From: Erythroxylum novogranatense
Lineage: Eukaryota; Streptophyta; Magnoliopsida; Malpighiales; Erythroxylaceae
DNA length: 64,000 nt
NCBI GenBank assembly: GCA_029891385.1
Contig: CM057230.1
Span: 31,637,402-31,701,401, forward strand
Direction of reading: 5' to 3'
Numbering within the stretch: the first letter of the stretch is position 1; each line of letters starts with the position of its first letter. The notes under the pieces were generated by a model. That model had not been told where the DNA came from, ran no database searches, and saw only the letters and a list, made by a program, of their open reading frames with translations. Positions 58,744-64,000 of the stretch are shown here, piece by piece. Both the position numbers and the translations under genes were made by a program.

Positions 58744-61700
58744 TGTAGCATCCCGTTACCGGTGTGATGAGTATATCGGTAATTTGGATCGGGTCCGGAT
58801 TGAGTACAGGCAAATGTTAGATTGCACATGCATTATAGCTTATAAATTCATGGTAAATGATTAGTGATTGCATAAACATATGTATGTACATACATGTATG
58901 ACAATTTCTCGATTAAATTGTGTAAATATTGGAATTTGGTTATCATAGACGATCGGGTTTGAATAGAGAATTGGAAGGAAATTGAATTTAGAGGATTGGA
59001 AATTGAAATTGGAGTGTAGGATTGGATGTTTCCTATTGTTGTGAATTTATAGGAATTTTTCTGGAATGTTTAGAGTGTTGGGTCCAAACCGGAAATTTAG
59101 CTTAGTGACCGATTAATTAAATTATGGTTCTGAGATTGATTGACAATTGGTATGAAATAATTGGAGTTGTGAATTCGGGAATTATGGTTGCAAACCATTG
59201 TGAAATTGGGAAAAAAATAGAATAAAAATTGGATGGTTAGATCCTGAGAATTTGACTTGTGGCAATGAAATTGCCAAACAAGCCCTAAGTTCTTTTATTT
59301 ATAAGCCTTCATCCCTTTGATTTTGCCTCCACGATTGCTTGCTTCCGTTTGAAAGAAAATCGATTTTCTTCTTCTCTTCTCCTTCGTGATCCATCTTTCT
59401 TGCTTGTTGTTTTCATCTTCTTCCTTTAAATTGCTCTGATCATCGTCTTCAACCTAGCTTAAGCTTTGGAATTGGAAGAAAATGTTATTTGGAGGAGAAG
59501 TGGAGATTATCGTGGGTGAGGATTGAACCGAAGGCTTGAATATTTGGTGATTTTCAAAAATCAAGTAAGTTATTGTTCCTTTATGCTCTACATAGTTTAA
59601 GTTGATCATGGATTTGAGTATTCGATTGTTTAGAAATTCTTGAGTTTCGGATAATAGGGTTTTTGGGAAAATTGTTGAGTTTGATTTGGGTATTTGATGA
59701 CTAATGATTATTTGATGGATTTGAAGTTAGAAATGAATTGAGTGTAGTGCTTATAGTTGTTTGGGAGTGTTTTAGACTGAATTAAATGGTTGAGAATATG
59801 AGAATCTGAGAATTTCTGGGTTTTGGACGCGGAACTGGGTTCGCACGTCGCGACGTGTGATGAACACGCCATGCGAGCTTCTCAGCTTGCACGTCACGAC
59901 GAGAAGGATGTCTTGCCATGGCGGCAGTGTTTTGTTCAGACGTCGCGACGAGCAAACAACGACGCCGCAATGTGACGGCGTGGATTTGCCGCGGGGAGAA
60001 ATGAAGCGTGCGTCGCGGCGAAGGAAGAGGTCTCACCGCGGCGAGCAACCTTATTTTTCGAAAATGAAATTTAAGTGTTTATGAGATGATTGTTACAAGT
60101 AATGAGTTGAGGTTTTGATTGCAAATGAATTGGTCCTTAGTGATTAATTGGAATTTAGAGTCTAAGAATTTTGAATTGATATGATGGAAATTCGGAATTG
60201 AATTCGATGATTATTGGAATCGAGTGGCAAACGAGTAGTGATTGTGATTTTATTAGAGTGTGACTTGATAGAGTTGGAATCTAGTTAATTGAATTATGGT
60301 ATTTTGGAATTGTTATGATTATGAGTGAAAGAGATCAAATTGGGAAATTCGGGAATAGAATCGGAAATGTCATAACATGTATAGTACGCAATCTGTTTGA
60401 TACATGTGCGTAATGGATTATTGAAATTGTACAATTAGTAATGTTAGATTATTCGATTGTTTGATTATTTTAGAGGCACCGCTGGAGCAATTCCACGGAT
60501 ATGCTGGGACTTCCAGGCTGTAGCTTGGAAGTGCAGGTGAGTAACCTAGCTGGTTCCTCAACCTTTATGTGTTTAATCTTATATGTATTAATGCCATGTG
60601 GAGTTAAGGATGGACATATGTGTGATTGCTTTTGATTGATTTCGGACCACGGGTGTTCGAAATAGTGAAAATGTGATATTGAAGTGCTAATGTGAGTAAA
60701 TGTTTATGAATGCATTAGCGAATTGAATTGTAAATGCCTCAGTGAAAATGAATGGAAATTGCATATGATTGAAATACCGGACCAAAGGTCCGAAGAATAG
60801 AAAAATGGTATCGAAATGGAAAAGGAGACATGTGCATTCATGCATAATGCCTTGATCAGATAGTGATGGTCAGGATCGGGCGCCATCGAGAGGGATTAGT
60901 GCATACCCGAGGGCTCTCCTATCCCTAATGTGAGCGGGCGAGAGTGCATACCCGTAGGGCTCTCTTACTTGCCTAAAATGCGACATCACATCTTGAACCA
61001 AGCCTTGTGCTCGAGGGAGTTAGTGCATACCCGAGGGCTCTCCTACTTCCTAGACGCGCCTCGATTTCGATAAGTGATAGCGCCTCGGTCACGACACCGT
61101 AAGAAATTGAAAGTGTCACACGCGCATTGCATATGTATGTGATCGATCGTGAAAGATGAATTGCATGTGATATTTCCGAAATGCTATTGTGTGATTATGA
61201 TTATATGATTTGTGAATGCATGAGTTGAGTGAACCATCGATGATGGTTTCTCTCTGAGTTCGCAAACTCATCCAACATTGCAATTATTTTTCAGGAAATG
61301 AAGAGTACCCCGTTAGACAAACGGGAGTATGACTACCGCTAGCAAGGTAGAGTAAAGGGTCGGGATCAGTTCACGTCTGTATTTGTGTAGTTTTGTTTAG
61401 TGTAAATTTGTATTTCTGCGAGTTCCGCAGATTAGAGATTTTATTTAGTGGGCCCCTATTAGTCATTGTGTAATTGTATTGTATTATTGAAATGTTCGGA
61501 AATGGCATTGGGCCCAGTTGGGTCATACATTTCTGTTTATGAACGATTGAGCACTAATGAGTGCCTTTCAATGACAGAGAAATTGTGTTTGATTGATAAT
61601 ATTGTTGTAATAAAATGGGCCCAAAATGTTTATTATTTTCTGAGCACTCAACCGTTTTCAAAAAGAAAAATGTCATAACGAGATTTAAAGTGTAGTTGAC

Positions 61701-61786
61701 TGTTCTAGCATACCACCCTCGCGGGTCACGGGCTCGGATATCACCCTCGATGTCGGGTTCGGGTCTCGTGGGAGTGGGGTGCTACA
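58744..61786 (+). repeat. 5' LTR (3043 bp)
   Basis: The ends TGTAGC and GCTACA form an inverted repeat. Inside: a possible TATA (TTTATAAG, about 59298), a CpG palindrome array (59842-60055), an intron-like pair (CAG|GTGAGT with GT at 60537; TTTTTCAG ending 61294), and three GAGGGCTCTCCTA/TAGGGCTCTCTTA-type repeats (60905-61050). Confidence 0.92.
59842..60055 (+). repeat. CpG-rich array of degenerate palindromes in the LTR
   Basis: It begins CGCACGTCGCGACGTGTG, one base from the perfect palindrome at 4883-4900, and both are followed by atgaacac. Several further CGTCGCGACGAGC-like units follow. The two ORFs of 75-88 codons over it, on opposite strands, reflect base composition. Confidence 0.75.
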
Positions 61787-61790
61787 TTTG

Positions 61791-61802
61791 TGGTATCAGA
61801 GC
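61791..61802 (+). other. Primer-binding site (initiator Met tRNA)
   Basis: TGGTATCAGAGC, the exact plant consensus, four bases after the LTR end. Confidence 0.95.
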
Positions 61803-64000
61803 CCAGCAGTACAATCTTACATGGGCTTTCTGAAAAATGTGTCAAGTTACATGCATTTAAGTCATGTCTCGGTAGACAGTGACAGTTGATCCCCAGTCTA
61901 GCATATGAGTCTCATGCATGAGCCTGTACTAATGGTTTAAGTCGTTAGAAATAGCGAAGAAAAAGATGATATGTAGATTGTGATAAATGGAAGTTGCGGA
62001 TATCAAGAATGAAAAACAGGTGTATGGTATGATCTGATAAATGGAGATTTAGTGGATTGGTACTGATGGACTTATTATGAAATATGACATGAGAGTTATA
62101 TTGAAATATATCCGTGAATGTGGAATAGATGTGAATTTATATAGATTTGTAGTTGCGGATTGATAGAGGAAATATAGAGATATGTTAGAGATGGCAAGAT
62201 TGAAAGTGTATGAAGAAAGTGAATGGAAATAAAATATTCTATGATCTAGAAGGATTATCATTGGGTTGGATTACCGTGATGGGAGTTATAAAATAGGGGT
62301 CTATGACTTAGAGTCAGAATATGTCAAGTGAGAAAGCAAGAATGATTGTACATTTGTGATATGGATTTGAGCGTGATTAATCTTGTGTAAAAGGTTGTCA
62401 AGGATTAGTGGAATTGCCTACGTGAATGCACACCTGATGATGGGAATACACCATAGCAAGTAAAAATATGAAGCCTATATGTATTTTATGGATGGGAATG
62501 ATATCGGAATCGATTGGTGAGTTAGTGGATAACCGCCAGTTATAGTCCTTATAGTTCAAATTCATGTGAGTTGGAGTAAGAAATGAAAGTGCATATAGTG
62601 ATTAATTAGGAATGAATTGAGATTGTAAACAGGATATTATCATGGTAAAATCCTCATGATTGAAGACAGGTGCAAAAAGGAAGAGTGTGGTTAAAAATCA
62701 AATGAGATTGAGGTATCCTTAGCGTAAGTGACTAAATTGTGAGTTGCTATACGTCTATTTTTCGATAAGATGAAGTGCTTTTGATGGTATTTTCTTTGCT
62801 GAATCTTATTAAAAAGGATGTCCTGTATGAATTAAGGTATAATTGATCCTCATGAGATATTATAAGTTATAGTTAAAAATTGATTTCCTAAGGTATTGAG
62901 AATGACTGACAAGAAATGTGATGCTTGTTGATGTTTAGGAATTTCATGAGTGGTATTGATGAAAATAGATAGAAATCTTCTTACACAGATCTGAGATAAA
63001 GTGAAATGAATTAAAGGTCATTATCGGGAGTCCCGATTCTAAAGGAGACTCAAGTGTAAGAGATATATTTTGAGAAGGTATGTGTCATGATAATGTAAAG
63101 AATTGATCACTTGATAGGATTATTGAAGCGGTAAAGAGATATTAGTCGTGATTTGAGGAGAATATCGGTTCATGAATATTTTGTGTGAATATGTTCGTGA
63201 AGTATAAAGTGAATTTGATGAATGTGTTACCAACTCAGTTTGTAATGATAGTAATAAATTGAAATTTGTGGAGAAATTAGTGTAAGAGAACATGTGTCTG
63301 AATATGTTATGATGAAACTGAGAAAATTACAAGAAAATTGTTCCTCATTGGAGATGTTCGATATTTAAAGAGATATATGGAAATCAATCATGAGTGGTAT
63401 AAGGAATTTTAGGTTGAAATTGTCAAAGATATTAATACCCCTGAATGTATTATTCTACTGAAGAGTAAAGTGTCTTAATTGTATTTAGATTGGGGAGTGG
63501 TTATGATTGTTAATGATATATGTAATGTACTTGAAAAGTGGGAGACTTAATGGCGATAGAGGTATTGATAAAATGCGAAATTGCAAAGCACACATATATA
63601 AGGAATTTGGAGTTATTTTAGAATTGGTCGTGTGTTGGATACGTCCCGAAATTGTTAAAGTTTTTTTGATCTTAGCCCTGATGAAAATGTTTGAGGAAAA
63701 AAAACGTATGAATTGTATGACTAATGATTGTAAAAGAGACATTTAGAGATTTTCAAGATTTAATGAAGTGTCCCCAAGAAAGATTATAATGCGATCTATT
63801 GACATGGTATAAAGTGATTCTCTGCTCGTGGAGATCCGTATAATCTCATGGGCTGCATTGTGATTTGATGACATGAAATGTATTATCGATAGTGTTTGAA
63901 AGTTGGAGACTCTATTAAATGTAAATGTTTGGGTATAATTATGAGTATGTAAGGCAATAACGATTAAGATATTAGTGAATTTGGAAAAAGGACTATGTGT
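61803..64000 (+). other. Internal region of the last element, no gag ORF
   Basis: On the coding strand the longest ORF is 79 codons (63507) with no gag-like features. Either a long leader, an eroded gag, or a large non-coding (LARD-like) internal domain. The window ends inside it. Confidence 0.5.

Larger units (their letters stand above)
58744..64000 (+). mobile_element. LTR retrotransposon (same LTR family as the solo LTR), 5' part
   Basis: A complete 5' LTR (58744-61786), an initiator-Met primer-binding site, then 2.2 kb of internal DNA to the window end. It sits inside the 3' LTR of the Athila/Tat-like element; the five bases before it are ggtct (58739-58743). LTR layout and primer suggest a Tekay-like chromovirus, but no coding domain is visible to prove it. 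Confidence 0.85.

Noticed and set aside
59782..60084. ORFs of 75-88 codons on both strands
   Set aside because: Same explanation as the array at 4883-5112.

Overview
The window is a transposon-rich stretch of a eudicot plant nuclear genome. The intergenic DNA is AT-rich, the one multi-exon gene has GT-AG introns, and the mobile elements are typical of plants: Tekay-type chromovirus, Athila/Tat-like and Ty1/copia LTR retrotransposons, hAT and Mutator fossils, and MITEs. I cannot name the species from the sequence.

Only two host genes are convincing, both on the minus strand. One (20430-21578) is a single-exon F-box/kelch protein of the Arabidopsis At1g23390 (KFB-CHS) type. The other (38385-41831, 12 coding exons, with a probable 5'UTR exon up to about 42230) encodes the complete 423-aa subunit A of ATP-citrate lyase. 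ATP-citrate lyase makes the cytosolic acetyl-CoA that becomes malonyl-CoA. KFB-CHS targets chalcone synthase, a malonyl-CoA consumer, for degradation. A functional link between these neighbours is only a speculation.

Layout: 1-6427, 3' part of a decayed Tekay element with a 2.2-kb 3' LTR, carrying a nested hAT MITE and itself inserted in a fossil hAT transposase whose 3' terminus is at 8114. 9309-9660, an inverted-repeat MITE. 10294-about 14017, a degenerate LTR retrotransposon with repeat-length-variable LTRs. 14.7-16.6 kb, a degenerate hAT copy and a MITE. 20.4-21.6 kb, the F-box gene. 22953-24903, a 551-bp tandem triplication involving a MITE. 24908-31566, a Ty1/copia element (minus) lacking reverse transcriptase and carrying two insertions of one hAT family. 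33904-37012, a second, related RT-less copia copy. 38.4-42.2 kb, ATP-citrate lyase A. 43643-44655, a foldback element. 45889-48912, a 3.0-kb solo LTR with a perfect 5-bp target duplication. 51160-52230, a MULE transposase fossil. 53985-58743, an Athila/Tat-like deletion derivative. 58744-64000, the 5' LTR, primer-binding site and ORF-poor internal start of a further element of the solo-LTR family.

The window holds no new gene system that I can support. The most interesting unexplained structure is in the LTRs. Unrelated LTRs carry compact arrays of short degenerate palindromes (4883-5112, 59842-60055, 58195-58270), and a purine/pyrimidine minisatellite (47369-47740) lies at a similar offset in the solo LTR. 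Three Tekay-type LTRs also carry what look like matched splice donor and acceptor sites. The two copia copies share an RT-less internal structure and may belong to an amplified non-autonomous lineage.
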